Assembly (NCBI GenBank): GCA_964430105.1
Contig: CAYSEF010000044.1
Location: 1 to 16,187 of the forward strand
DNA from: UMGS1696 sp964430105
GTDB lineage: Bacteria > Bacillota > Clostridia > Oscillospirales > CAG-272
DNA length: 16,187 nucleotides
Direction of reading: 5' to 3'
In this document: positions 1-7,382 of the stretch, piece after piece
Position numbering within the stretch: the stretch's first letter is position 1
Layout: each line of letters opens with the position of its first letter
Notes under the pieces: generated by a model
Seen by the model: only the letters and a program-made list of their open reading frames with translations
The model's database searches: none
Told to the model about the DNA's origin: nothing
Made by a program: the position numbers and the translations under genes

Positions 1-369
1 ACCGCAGACGAAATCGCTGCAAATGCTGACTTCTTCTGCTTCGGTACCAACGACCTTACTCAGATGACTTACGGCTTCTCCCGTGACGACGCTGGTAAGT
101 TCCTTGATGCTTACTATGACAAGAAGATCTTCGAAAACGATCCTTTCGCTAAGCTCGACCAGACCGGTGTTGGTAAGCTCATGAACATGGCTATCACTCT
201 CGGTAGACCTGTTAACCCGAACCTCCATGTAGGTATCTGTGGTGAACACGGTGGTGACCCGACATCTGTTGAATTCTGCCACCAGCTTGGTCTTGACTAT
301 GTATCCTGCTCTCCTTTCCGTGTGCCGATCGCTAGACTCGCAGCAGCTCAGGCAGCTATCAAGGGTTAA
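1..369 (+). CDS. ppdK: Pyruvate, phosphate dikinase, C-terminal fragment
   Basis: This is the last 122 residues of pyruvate, phosphate dikinase, entering from the left edge in frame 1; the start lies outside the window. The enzyme reversibly interconverts pyruvate, ATP and phosphate with phosphoenolpyruvate, AMP and pyrophosphate in the cytoplasm. In anaerobic Clostridia it often replaces or supplements pyruvate kinase. The visible part is the end of the PEP/pyruvate-binding barrel. It has the FGTNDLTQMT segment (fragment residues 14-23), a GFSRDD motif, LDQTGVGKL, and the HVGICGEHGGDP motif whose Cys (fragment residue 80, bases 238-240) matches the family's catalytic cysteine. The closing SCSPFRVPIARLAAAQAA segment is typical. 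Codons such as AAG, ATC, TTC and GGT dominate, which fits high expression. The gene is followed at once by a strong terminator. Identity is near certain. Confidence 0.97.
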   Translation, partial: TADEIAANADFFCFGTNDLTQMTYGFSRDDAGKFLDAYYDKKIFENDPFAKLDQTGVGKLMNMAITLGRPVNPNLHVGICGEHGGDPTSVEFCHQLGLDYVSCSPFRVPIARLAAAQAAIKG

Positions 370-411
370 TTTAGGATATATCGCTTAAAGATTTAACCAA
401 AATATAAATAA

Positions 412-457
412 AACACGCTATGATAAGCATAACGGCTTGTCGTGGCGTGTTTTTTTC
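412..457 (+). terminator. Rho-independent terminator of ppdK
   Basis: A 17-bp stem pairs 412-428 with 435-451. It has three G-U wobbles, no mismatches and a 6-base loop, and it runs directly into a T tract that ends at 456. It lies 43 bases after the ppdK stop. Confidence 0.93.
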
Positions 458-480
458 TTGCATTATTGCTTCGAAATTCG

Positions 481-509
481 TTGAAATATGGCTGGAAATA
501 TGTTATAAT
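481..509 (+). promoter_or_regulatory. SigA-type promoter of hpt
   Basis: A TTGAAA -35 box at 481-486 and a perfect TATAAT -10 box at 504-509 are 17 bases apart. TG at 501-502 gives an extended -10. The hpt start codon lies 45 bases downstream of the -10. Confidence 0.88.
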
Positions 510-554
510 CCTATTAAAATATCAATGACTCTGAAAAGATAAGGAGAGCTTATT

Positions 555-1127
555 ATGAACAATATAAATTCTATAGAAGCTTTTAATAACAGAATAAAAC
601 GTGTGATCATTTCAGAAGAAGAAATCAAATCCGCTATCAAAAAAGCCGGCGAGGAAATCAGCGCAACTTATGACGGAAAGCCGATACTTCTCGTAAGTAT
701 ACTTAAAGGTGCTTTCGTTTTTATGGCTGATCTTTGTCGTGCTATCACCGTTCCTTGCGAAATCGGCTTTATGTGTGCGAAAAGCTACTATCAAGGCACA
801 GTTTCATCAGGCGTGGTGAAGATAACTATGGATCTCGAACAGGATGTAAGTAACTATCACGTTATTATCGTTGAAGATATCATCGATACAGGACGTACTC
901 TGAGCGATATCGTAAAATTGCTTAAATCAAGAAATCCTCTTTCTCTCAGAGTAGTTACCTTGCTTGATAAGCCGTCCAGAAGACTTGTCGATTTCAAGGC
1001 TGATATGTCGCTTTTCACTATCCCCGACCTTTTCGTTATAGGATATGGACTTGACTGCGCTGAATATTACAGAAATTTACCATATATTGCCGAATATAAC
1101 GTGGATATCGATGAAAAGGCTGAGTAA
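555..1127 (+). CDS. hpt: Hypoxanthine(-guanine) phosphoribosyltransferase
   Basis: A 190-residue purine salvage enzyme that transfers the phosphoribosyl group of PRPP to hypoxanthine or guanine, giving IMP or GMP in the cytoplasm. Length is normal for bacterial HPRT. The PRPP-binding signature VIIVEDIIDTGRT is at 103-115, with the acidic pair E107-D108. The SILKGAF segment at 48-54, the flexible-loop SYYQGTVSSG (77-86) and the C-terminal GYGLDCAEYYRNLPYI segment are all present. The ATG at 555 is preceded by AAGGAG (541-546) at 8-base spacing. The gene has its own strong promoter and no terminator before the flavodiiron gene 113 bases downstream, so read-through is possible. Whether it also accepts xanthine cannot be read from the sequence. 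Confidence 0.95.
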   Translation: MNNINSIEAFNNRIKRVIISEEEIKSAIKKAGEEISATYDGKPILLVSILKGAFVFMADLCRAITVPCEIGFMCAKSYYQGTVSSGVVKITMDLEQDVSNYHVIIVEDIIDTGRTLSDIVKLLKSRNPLSLRVVTLLDKPSRRLVDFKADMSLFTIPDLFVIGYGLDCAEYYRNLPYIAEYNVDIDEKAE

Positions 1128-1144
1128 ACTGCCTTGTCGGATGA

Positions 1145-1190
1145 TTACGGTGGATAGCTTACGGTAATAATATTAAAAACGGGCTTACCG
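1145..1190 (+). promoter_or_regulatory. TTACGGT repeats upstream of the flavodiiron gene (possible operator)
   Basis: In the 113-base gap between hpt and the flavodiiron gene, TTACGGT occurs at 1145-1151 and again at 1159-1165. The second copy is part of the palindrome TTACGGTAA (1159-1167). An inverted TTACCG follows at 1185-1190 and could pair with 1162-1167. A TAATAT at 1168-1173 could be a -10 box but its -35 is poor. The function is unknown and chance is possible. Confidence 0.3.
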
Positions 1191-1240
1191 CAACGTCAAG
1201 CTTGTAGGTGCCAAATAATTCAGGGGGAAAATTAAATTTA

Positions 1241-3031
1241 ATGCTGATTACAAACGACATCAAATATATTGGCGTAAATGACTTCAAGACAGATTTGTTT
1301 GAGGGTCAATATAAAATTCCAAACGGTATTTCTTACAATTCTTATGCGATAATCGACGAAAAGATCGCTATTATGGATACTGTCGATGCAGGCTTTACTC
1401 ATGAATGGCTTGATAATATCCAGAATACTCTCGGTTCGAGAAAACCCGATTATCTCGTGGTTCAGCACATGGAACCCGACCATGCCGCTAATATCCACAC
1501 ATTCGCAAAAGCTTACCCCACAGCAACTATAGTTTCTTCCGCTAAGGCATTCGTTATGATGAAGAATTTCTTCGGTAACGATTTCGCAGACAGACGCGTA
1601 GTTGTGGCTGAGGGTGACACATTGCCCCTTGGCAAACATACACTGACCTTCGTTTCTGCTCCTATGGTGCATTGGCCTGAGGTGTTCGTGACATACGATA
1701 TCACTGATAAGGTGCTGTTCTCCGCTGATGGATTTGGAAAATTCGGTGTTCCAGGCACAGATGAACCATGGGCAGATGAAGCAAGACGCTATTTTATCGG
1801 CATAGTTGGTAAGTACGGCGCACAGGTTCAATCTCTCCTTAAAAAAGCTGCCGGACTTGATATAAGCATGATTTGCCCGCTTCATGGCCCCGTTTTGAAG
1901 GAGGATCTCGGATATTATCTGAATCTCTATAACACATGGTCAAGCTATCAGCCGGAAGAAGACGGTATCGTTGTCGCATATACTTCGGTTTACGGAAATA
2001 CTAAAAAAGCAGTACAGATACTCGCTGAAAAGCTTACTGCAAACGGTTGCCCGAAGGTCGTTGTGCATGACCTTGCAAGATGCGATATGGCTGAGGCTGT
2101 TGCGGATGCATTCCGTTACAGTAAGCTTGTGCTTGCGACAACTACCTATAACGCTGAGATTTTCCCGTTCATGCGTGAGTTTATAAATCACCTCACCGAA
2201 CGCAATTTCAGCAACAGAACAGTCGCATTTATCGAAAACGGAAGCTGGGCACCTCTTGCGGCAAAGGTTATGAAAAATATGCTTGAAAAGAGCAAAAATC
2301 TCACCTATGCCGAAAATACAGTTAAGATACTTTCTGCACTCAATGAAGAAAGCTCTACACAGCTTAACGCCCTTGCCGATGAGCTTTGCAGGGAATATTT
2401 GGCAAGACAGGATTCTACAGCTAACAAAAACGACCTTACCGCACTGTTTAATATAGGCTACGGTCTTTACGTTGTTACCTCCAACGATGGCAAAAAGGAC
2501 AACGGCCTTATCGTTAATACAGTAACTCAGGTCACAAATACGCCTAACCGTATAGCTGTTACTATCAATAAGGAAAATTATTCTCATCATGTGATAAAGC
2601 AGACCGGAAAAATGAACATCAACTGCCTGACAACAGATGCTCCGTTCTCTGTATTTGAAGATTTTGGCTTTAGAAGTGGCAGAAATGTCGATAAATTTGA
2701 AAATAGCGAGGTTCTTCGCTCTGATAACGGACTTGCGTTCCTTCCGAGATATATAAATTCGTTTATGTCGCTTAAGGTTGAACAGTACGTTGATCTCGAT
2801 ACACATGGTATGTTCATCTGCTCTGTCACCGAAGCCAGAGTGCTGTCTGATAAGGATACCATGACCTACACCTATTACTACAGCAACGTAAAGCCTAAGC
2901 CGGAAACTGAAGGTAAGCACGGATTTGTCTGCAAGGTGTGCGGTTATGTCTATGAGGGAGATGAACTTCCCGAAGATTTTATTTGCCCACTCTGCAAGCA
3001 TGGCGTAGCTGATTTTGAGGAAATAAAGTAA
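1241..3031 (+). CDS. Flavodiiron protein fused to flavin reductase and rubredoxin (FprA-Hrb type)
   Basis: A 596-residue soluble protein, probably reducing oxygen to water and/or nitric oxide to nitrous oxide to protect an anaerobe. Four modules are visible. A metallo-beta-lactamase-like diiron domain (about 1-235) carries all expected ligands: H76, E78, D80 and H81 in HMEPDH, then H144, D163 and H215. A flavodoxin domain (about 243-388) has the FMN loop TSVYGNT (248-254). A flavin reductase-like domain spans about 400-550. A C-terminal rubredoxin (about 560-596) has CxxC pairs C564/C567 and C582/C585. In Moorella the last two modules form a separate partner, Hrb, so this chain likely carries electrons from a reduced nucleotide donor through to the diiron site; the donor is inferred. 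I chose ATG 1241 over GTG 1208 because AGGGGG (1222-1227) precedes it and it fits family N-termini, although the spacing of about 13 bases is long. It may share the hpt transcript. Confidence 0.9.
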   Translation: MLITNDIKYIGVNDFKTDLFEGQYKIPNGISYNSYAIIDEKIAIMDTVDAGFTHEWLDNIQNTLGSRKPDYLVVQHMEPDHAANIHTFAKAYPTATIVSSAKAFVMMKNFFGNDFADRRVVVAEGDTLPLGKHTLTFVSAPMVHWPEVFVTYDITDKVLFSADGFGKFGVPGTDEPWADEARRYFIGIVGKYGAQVQSLLKKAAGLDISMICPLHGPVLKEDLGYYLNLYNTWSSYQPEEDGIVVAYTSVYGNTKKAVQILAEKLTANGCPKVVVHDLARCDMAEAVADAFRYSKLVLATTTYNAEIFPFMREFINHLTERNFSNRTVAFIENGSWAPLAAKVMKNMLEKSKNLTYAENTVKILSALNEESSTQLNALADELCREYLARQDSTANKNDLTALFNIGYGLYVVTSNDGKKDNGLIVNTVTQVTNTPNRIAVTINKENYSHHVIKQTGKMNINCLTTDAPFSVFEDFGFRSGRNVDKFENSEVLRSDNGLAFLPRYINSFMSLKVEQYVDLDTHGMFICSVTEARVLSDKDTMTYTYYYSNVKPKPETEGKHGFVCKVCGYVYEGDELPEDFICPLCKHGVADFEEIK

Positions 3032-3044
3032 AAACACTGTCGCT

Positions 3045-3117
3045 CCCATCAAAGAGCTTATATTGACACAGCTGTTTCGGCTGTAGAGATTTTGAGCTTT
3101 TTGATGGGTATTTTTTT
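3045..3117 (+). terminator. Rho-independent terminator of the hpt-flavodiiron unit
   Basis: An outer 14-bp stem pairs 3045-3058 with 3095-3108, with one G-U and no mismatches. It encloses a small inner hairpin (ACAGC 3068-3072 with GCTGT 3080-3084). T7 follows at 3111-3117. Confidence 0.9.
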
Positions 3118-3151
3118 GGGAGAAATGAATCTATCTGTTGAAAACTGCCTA

Positions 3152-3180
3152 TTGCAAAAATCGACATATTGTGTTACAAT
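3152..3180 (+). promoter_or_regulatory. SigA-type promoter of the MATE gene
   Basis: TTGCAA at 3152-3157, a 17-base spacer, and TACAAT at 3175-3180. TG at 3172-3173 gives an extended -10. It lies between the upstream terminator and the ribosome binding site of the next gene. Confidence 0.82.
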
Positions 3181-3216
3181 ATATAATGAGATTTTTTGTG
3201 AATAAGGAGATAAAAC

Positions 3217-4593
3217 GTGGCTAAAAATTTAATGGGAGCTACTGATATGACAGTCGGTACACCGTGGAAAAGCATACTTTCCTTTACGTTACCGATGCTC
3301 GTTGGCAATATAGCACAGCAGCTTTACAACACAGTTGATACTATCGTAGTAGGAAAATACATAGGTGATAACGCATTGTCGGCAGTAGGAAGCGCCGGCC
3401 CTATCATCAATATGTTGCTCGTTCTGTTTATCGGTATTTCAGCTGGCGCAAGTATCATGGTATCGCAGTATTTCGGTGCAAAGAATCGTGAAGCATTGTC
3501 GTATAGTATAGGTAACTGTATAACAGTAACGGCAATATGCTGCGTAGTGCTGATACTTTTTGCATCACCGTTTATTAAACCTATGCTGGTTGCATTGAAC
3601 ACGCCTGAGTCTATCATTGACTGGTGTGCGGATTATCTTATGATATCTCTCGTAGGTATCGCAGGTCTTGCGTATTATAATATTCTTTCCGGTATTATAC
3701 GCGGTATGGGTGACTCGGTTTCTGCACTCATATACCTTCTTGTAGCTACTGTTATCAATATTGTGCTTGACATTTTCTTCGTTGCAGTTGTTGGTATGGG
3801 CGTAGGTGGAGTTGCTCTTGCTACAGTTATCGCACAGTGCGTTTCGTCTATCCTTTGTCTGCTCAAGCTTACAAGAATGCGTGAGAATTTTGATTTCGGC
3901 TTGAAATATTTGAAGCCTGTCGGAAACTATGTTAAAACTATCGTTCGTCTTGGCTTGCCCTCCGGTCTTACTCAGGCGATATTCTCGTCCTCTATGATCG
4001 TTGTACAATCTCTCACAAATCAGTTCGGTGAACAGTTTATTGCGGCTAACGTAGTTATCATGCGTGTCGATGGCTTTGCAATGATGCCTAACTTCTCATT
4101 TGGTACTGCTCTTACTACCTTTGCAGGACAGAATGTCGGTGCAGGAAAGTACGACCGTGTTACAAAGGGTGCAAAGCAGGGCGTACTTATGGCGGTAGGC
4201 TGTTCTACAGTAATCACACTTGCTATACTTGTGTTTGGTAAGGGTCTGATGGGTATTTTCACCGATACTGTCGAGCTTGTAGATTTGAGCTACAGACTTA
4301 TGAGAATCCTCGCAGTAGGCTATATCGCAATGGCTGTAACACAGTCGCTGTCAGGTATTATGCGTGGTGCCGGCGATACTATCACTCCTATGTGGATATC
4401 TATCGTTCAGACAGTATGTATTCGTGTGCCTCTTGCATACATCATTTCTTGGCTTACAACAACAGAAGCTCTTCCGCATGGCAGATGCGAATGTATCCAG
4501 ATATCGCTTCTCGTTTCATGGCTCTGTTGTGCAGCTTTGACGGCCATTTTCTATGCTCGCGGAAAATGGAAGAATAAGTCGATCAAAGTGTAA
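3217..4593 (+). CDS. MATE family efflux transporter
   Basis: A 458-residue polytopic membrane protein of the MATE family (NorM/DinF-like), which uses a Na+ or H+ gradient to export cationic or aromatic compounds. Length and hydrophobicity fit the usual 12 helices. The two-fold internal repeat shows in paired motifs: LSGIIRGMGDS (157-167) and LSGIMRGAGDT (378-388), and SQYFGAKNRE (83-92) and GQNVGAGKYDR (304-314). The N-terminal segment with LPMLVGNIAQQLYNTVD (25-41) and the VDTIVVGKYIG stretch are typical of Clostridia-type MATE proteins. Translation starts at GTG 3217, supported by AAGGAG (3204-3209) at 7-base spacing. The gene has its own promoter and terminator, so it is monocistronic. The substrate cannot be told from the sequence, and no regulator gene is adjacent. 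Confidence 0.93.
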   Translation: MAKNLMGATDMTVGTPWKSILSFTLPMLVGNIAQQLYNTVDTIVVGKYIGDNALSAVGSAGPIINMLLVLFIGISAGASIMVSQYFGAKNREALSYSIGNCITVTAICCVVLILFASPFIKPMLVALNTPESIIDWCADYLMISLVGIAGLAYYNILSGIIRGMGDSVSALIYLLVATVINIVLDIFFVAVVGMGVGGVALATVIAQCVSSILCLLKLTRMRENFDFGLKYLKPVGNYVKTIVRLGLPSGLTQAIFSSSMIVVQSLTNQFGEQFIAANVVIMRVDGFAMMPNFSFGTALTTFAGQNVGAGKYDRVTKGAKQGVLMAVGCSTVITLAILVFGKGLMGIFTDTVELVDLSYRLMRILAVGYIAMAVTQSLSGIMRGAGDTITPMWISIVQTVCIRVPLAYIISWLTTTEALPHGRCECIQISLLVSWLCCAALTAIFYARGKWKNKSIKV

Positions 4594-4608
4594 ATTCAAA
4601 AATAAAAT

Positions 4609-4654
4609 AGGCTGCTCGCATTTCGGAGATTTTTCCGTGCGAACAGCCTTTTTT
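4609..4654. terminator. Terminator between convergent MATE and comM genes, probably bidirectional
   Basis: The stem pairs AGGCTG with CAGCCT, TCGCA with TGCGA, and CGG with CCG, with a small internal loop. T6 at 4649-4654 serves the plus strand. An A-rich run just before the stem (4597-4608) gives a U-rich tail for minus-strand transcripts from comM. Confidence 0.88.
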
Positions 4655-4668
4655 GTATATTCACGTTG

Positions 4669-6249
4669 TTACCAGTATTTTCTGTCGAGTACACGCATTT
4701 GTGCGGCCTCTGTGATGTGCTGTTTTTTCAATCTGCCACCGATAATTCCGTCCTCTGTGCCTATCTTTTTCTCAACAGCTTCAAGATCGCATAGTGTTCG
4801 TGCTACACGGAGTATTCTGTCATAAGCACGAGCAGAAAGATTGGTCTTTGCAAATACAGCTTCCATAATTTTCTTGCAATCCTCATCAAGTGAGCAAAAT
4901 TCCGCAAGCTCATCTGTCTGCATCAATGCGTTTGAACGTACAGCGTAGTCCTTGAAGCCTGCTTCACGAAAACGTCTGCGTGACAATTCTCGTGCCGCTT
5001 CGACCTTTTCTCGTATTTCAGCTGATGTTTCCGAAGGCTTTGCTTCAACCAATTCGTTAAAATTCAGCTCAGGCATTTCAACCTGAATATCTATTCTGTC
5101 GAGCATAGGCCCGCTGATTTTTGAAAGATAAGTACGAATTTCGGCAGGCTTGCAGGTGCATTGACCGTTTCTGCTTCCGTAATATCCGCATTTGCATGGA
5201 TTCATGGCGCATACCATCATAAACGACGATTGATATGTAAATCTTCCTGCCGCACGAGTTATAGTAACGCATTTGTCCTCGATAGGCTGACGCAGAGCTT
5301 CAAGAGCATCCTTGCGAAATTCCGGAAATTCATCGAGAAACAGAACACCGTTGTGAGCAAGCGAAATTTCTCCCGGCGTTGGAATTTTTCCACCTCCGAC
5401 GAGTGCTGCCGTGCTGAGAGAATGGTGCGGTGAACGGAAGGGACGCTCTAAAACGAAAGGCATATCCTCTGAAAGCATACCGGCACAGGAATAAATCTTT
5501 GTTGCTTCAAGTGCTTCTTCATAGCTCATGCGTGGCAGGATTGTCGGCAAACGCTTTGCGAGCATAGATTTACCCGAACCGGGTGGTCCTATCAGCAGAA
5601 TATTGTGACTTCCGGCGGCGGCTGTGAGCATTGCTCGTTTTGCACGATATTGCCCCTTTACTTGAGAAAAATCATCTCGTGAAACGTATGCTTCAAGCTG
5701 CTCATATGGATTGACATCGGCAGGCTTTAGCAGTTCACGACCTGTGAGATGATCGACAAGCGCAATTATTGACGGAACGCCATAGATAGATATTCCGTCA
5801 CGGCAGGCGACAGAAGCCTCACCGAGGTTGGCGAGAGGAACAAAAATCTCTTTTCTGCCATTGTTTATAGCTGCGATTGTCATTCCGAGAACGCCACGAA
5901 CGGGACGCACCTCACCTGAGAAAGAAATTTCACCGATAAATGACATATCGTCAGTGTTGCAGTTAAGAAAGCCAACGCTTTTATAGATTGCTACAAGTAC
6001 AGCAAGCTCAATGGCAGTGCCTTCCTTTTTCTTATCTGCCGGAGCGAGGTTTATAGATATTTCCGACGGCGGAATAGAAAGTCCGGAGTTTTCCGAACCT
6101 GTAAAAAGGCGTTTTTCCGACTCACGAATAGCGGTATCGGGAAGTCCGACGATTTCAAACATAGGAAGACCGCGTTTCATTGCACATTCAATGATGACTT
6201 CATAGCCATCAGAGCCGTACACCGCCGCAGAATAAGTGACTGACAGCAT
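4669..6249 (-). CDS. comM: ComM/YifB family Mg-chelatase-like AAA+ ATPase
   Basis: A 526-residue cytoplasmic AAA+ protein of the YifB/ComM family. In transformable Gram-negative bacteria ComM is a branch-migration helicase that extends donor DNA into the chromosome; the role in Clostridia is not established. The N-terminal ChlI/Lon-protease-like fold (about 1-170) contains the family motif LAPADKKKEG (68-77). The ATPase core has Walker A GPPGSGKS (221-228), Walker B VLFLDEFPEF (302-311), the conserved RSPHHS (272-277), and a four-cysteine cluster CKCG...CTC (C352, C354, C364, C366) typical of the family. DRIDIQVEMP (384-393) follows, then a C-terminal helical lid. Length is normal. ATG 6249 has AAGAGG upstream at about 8 bases. 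The gene is convergent with the MATE gene and divergent from the importer; no other competence gene is nearby. Confidence 0.94.
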   Translation of the reverse strand: MLSVTYSAAVYGSDGYEVIIECAMKRGLPMFEIVGLPDTAIRESEKRLFTGSENSGLSIPPSEISINLAPADKKKEGTAIELAVLVAIYKSVGFLNCNTDDMSFIGEISFSGEVRPVRGVLGMTIAAINNGRKEIFVPLANLGEASVACRDGISIYGVPSIIALVDHLTGRELLKPADVNPYEQLEAYVSRDDFSQVKGQYRAKRAMLTAAAGSHNILLIGPPGSGKSMLAKRLPTILPRMSYEEALEATKIYSCAGMLSEDMPFVLERPFRSPHHSLSTAALVGGGKIPTPGEISLAHNGVLFLDEFPEFRKDALEALRQPIEDKCVTITRAAGRFTYQSSFMMVCAMNPCKCGYYGSRNGQCTCKPAEIRTYLSKISGPMLDRIDIQVEMPELNFNELVEAKPSETSAEIREKVEAARELSRRRFREAGFKDYAVRSNALMQTDELAEFCSLDEDCKKIMEAVFAKTNLSARAYDRILRVARTLCDLEAVEKKIGTEDGIIGGRLKKQHITEAAQMRVLDRKYW

Positions 6250-6281
6250 AGCAATAAACCTCTTTTGATGATTTTAGGTAT

Positions 6282-6310
6282 ATTTTAGCATATTATAGTC
6301 ATATCTTCAA
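6282..6310 (-). promoter_or_regulatory. SigA-type promoter of comM
   Basis: Read on the minus strand: TTGAAG (6310-6305), a 17-base spacer, TAAAAT (6287-6282), with TGC directly before the -10. A TATAAT also lies inside the spacer but has no matching -35. Confidence 0.68.
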
Positions 6311-6349
6311 GTGATTTGATGAAAATATATGCACTGTCGCTTTTACACG

Positions 6350-6396
6350 GGGTAATGTTGCATAATATTAAAGACTAAAATTGTGCAACATTACCC
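6350..6396. promoter_or_regulatory. 13-bp perfect inverted repeat, probable operator
   Basis: GGGTAATGTTGCA at 6350-6362 is repeated as its exact reverse complement at 6384-6396, with a 21-base A/T-rich spacer. The right arm ends on the base before the -35 box of the importer promoter, and the left arm is about 40 bases from the comM -35. No T tract follows on either strand, so it does not look like a terminator. The heptamer AACATTA inside the right arm recurs at 6439-6445 and 6465-6471. A regulator site is inferred; the regulator is not in the window. Confidence 0.6.
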
Positions 6397-6425
6397 TTGA
6401 CATTGGCGCGTGTATGTGGTAATAT
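6397..6425 (+). promoter_or_regulatory. Strong SigA-type promoter of the amino acid importer operon
   Basis: Consensus TTGACA at 6397-6402, a 17-base spacer and TAATAT at 6420-6425. TG at 6417-6418 makes an extended -10. Transcription probably starts near 6432, leaving a leader of about 56 bases. Confidence 0.88.
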
Positions 6426-6487
6426 ATTAACACTTTAGAACATTAAAGCGATAATGCGCTGATGAACATTATTTTGTGGAGGTCTTT

Positions 6488-7264
6488 ATGAAAAAAATCA
6501 TTTCTATCGTTCTGGCGGCTGTAATGCTTTGCTCGGTTGCAATTTTGTTCACTGCCTGCGGTGATGATGACAATTTTGTTATCGGTATTACATATTTTGA
6601 ACCTATGAACTATTTCGATGAAAACGGTAAGCTTACAGGCTTTGAAACCGAATTTGCTACCGCTGTTTGCGAAAAGCTCGGCTATACTCCCGAATTCGTT
6701 GAAATCGACTGGAGCACTAAGGAAACCGAACTTAATGCAGGAAACATCGACTGTATCTGGAACGGTATGACTATCGATGATGAACGTATCGCTAATATGG
6801 GTATGAGCAATCCTTATATGGAAAATAAGCAGGTTCTCGTTGTTAAGGCTGAAAATGTTGAAAAATATTCTACAGTTGAAGGCCTCGCAGGTGCTTCTAT
6901 CTGTGCTGAAGCTGAATCGGCAGGCGAAACCATCGCAACTACAGATGCAACCTTCGCAGGTGCAAAATATACCGCTGTATCCACTATGGCAAACGCTATT
7001 ATGGAAGTTGCGGCAGGTACATCCGACGGTTGTGTGGTTGACTTTGTTACCTCAATCGGTATGATCGGTGAAGGCACTGATTACTCCGGTCTTGCTGTTG
7101 TGGAAGCATACGAATTCTCCCCGGAATACTACGGTATCGCATTCCGTAAGTCTGAACCTAATACTGTTGCTGAATTCCAGAAGGCTATCGATGAGCTGAT
7201 GGCAGACGGTACTATCGACGCTATCGCAGCTAAATATAAGCTCGAAGGTCAGCTCGTTAAGTAA
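6488..7264 (+). CDS. Polar amino acid ABC transporter substrate-binding lipoprotein
   Basis: A 258-residue extracellular solute-binding lipoprotein of the periplasmic binding protein type 2 (HisJ/GlnH-like) family. It would capture an amino acid outside the cell for the permease and ATPase encoded next. Residues 1-23 are a lipoprotein signal peptide (MKK, hydrophobic core, lipobox FTAC), with C24 as the lipidation site. The mature protein starts with an acidic linker, followed by the bilobed domain with family segments FEPMNYFDENGKLTGFETE (37-55) and WNGMTIDDERIANMGMSNPY (91-110). I chose ATG 6488 because a GTG at 6476 lies against the GGAGG (6478-6482), which is correctly spaced (5 bases) for the ATG. 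First gene of a three-gene operon. Substrate is not readable; glutamine, cystine, lysine or arginine are all possible. Confidence 0.93.
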   Translation: MKKIISIVLAAVMLCSVAILFTACGDDDNFVIGITYFEPMNYFDENGKLTGFETEFATAVCEKLGYTPEFVEIDWSTKETELNAGNIDCIWNGMTIDDERIANMGMSNPYMENKQVLVVKAENVEKYSTVEGLAGASICAEAESAGETIATTDATFAGAKYTAVSTMANAIMEVAAGTSDGCVVDFVTSIGMIGEGTDYSGLAVVEAYEFSPEYYGIAFRKSEPNTVAEFQKAIDELMADGTIDAIAAKYKLEGQLVK

Positions 7265-7302
7265 TCAATCAGATAAACTTCCAATTAAATCCAAATATAT
7301 GG

Positions 7303-7345
7303 CAGAAAACGGCAGGGGAACTCTCTTGCCGGATTTTGCTGTTTT
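7303..7345 (+). terminator. Intra-operon stem-loop with short T tract (possible partial terminator)
   Basis: Between the binding-protein and permease genes, 7303-7314 pairs with 7327-7341. Paired blocks are CAG/CTG, AAAA/TTTT and CGGCA/TGCCG, separated by small bulges, followed by only T4. Such a leaky terminator or 3'-end stabiliser is common where more binding protein than permease is needed. That role is inferred. Confidence 0.5.
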
Positions 7346-7382
7346 GTAAGGGTTAACAAATAATAATTTTCGGAGAATAATT

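Noticed and set aside
1940..3052. Long open frame (370 codons) antisense to the flavodiiron gene; a second of 215 codons lies at 1238-1885
   Set aside because: No recognisable domains and no ribosome binding site, and the composition is that of a shadow of a strongly biased coding strand. The plus-strand protein has complete motifs throughout.
6355..6375. Left arm of the inverted repeat as an arginine repressor (ARG) box
   Set aside because: There is only loose A/T-rich similarity (TTGCATAATATT). The clear symmetry is the 13-bp inverted repeat, which does not match the ARG-box layout.
6476..6487. GTG 6476 as the start of the binding lipoprotein
   Set aside because: It sits on the ribosome binding site, which serves ATG 6488; the ATG start gives a clean MKK lipoprotein signal peptide.
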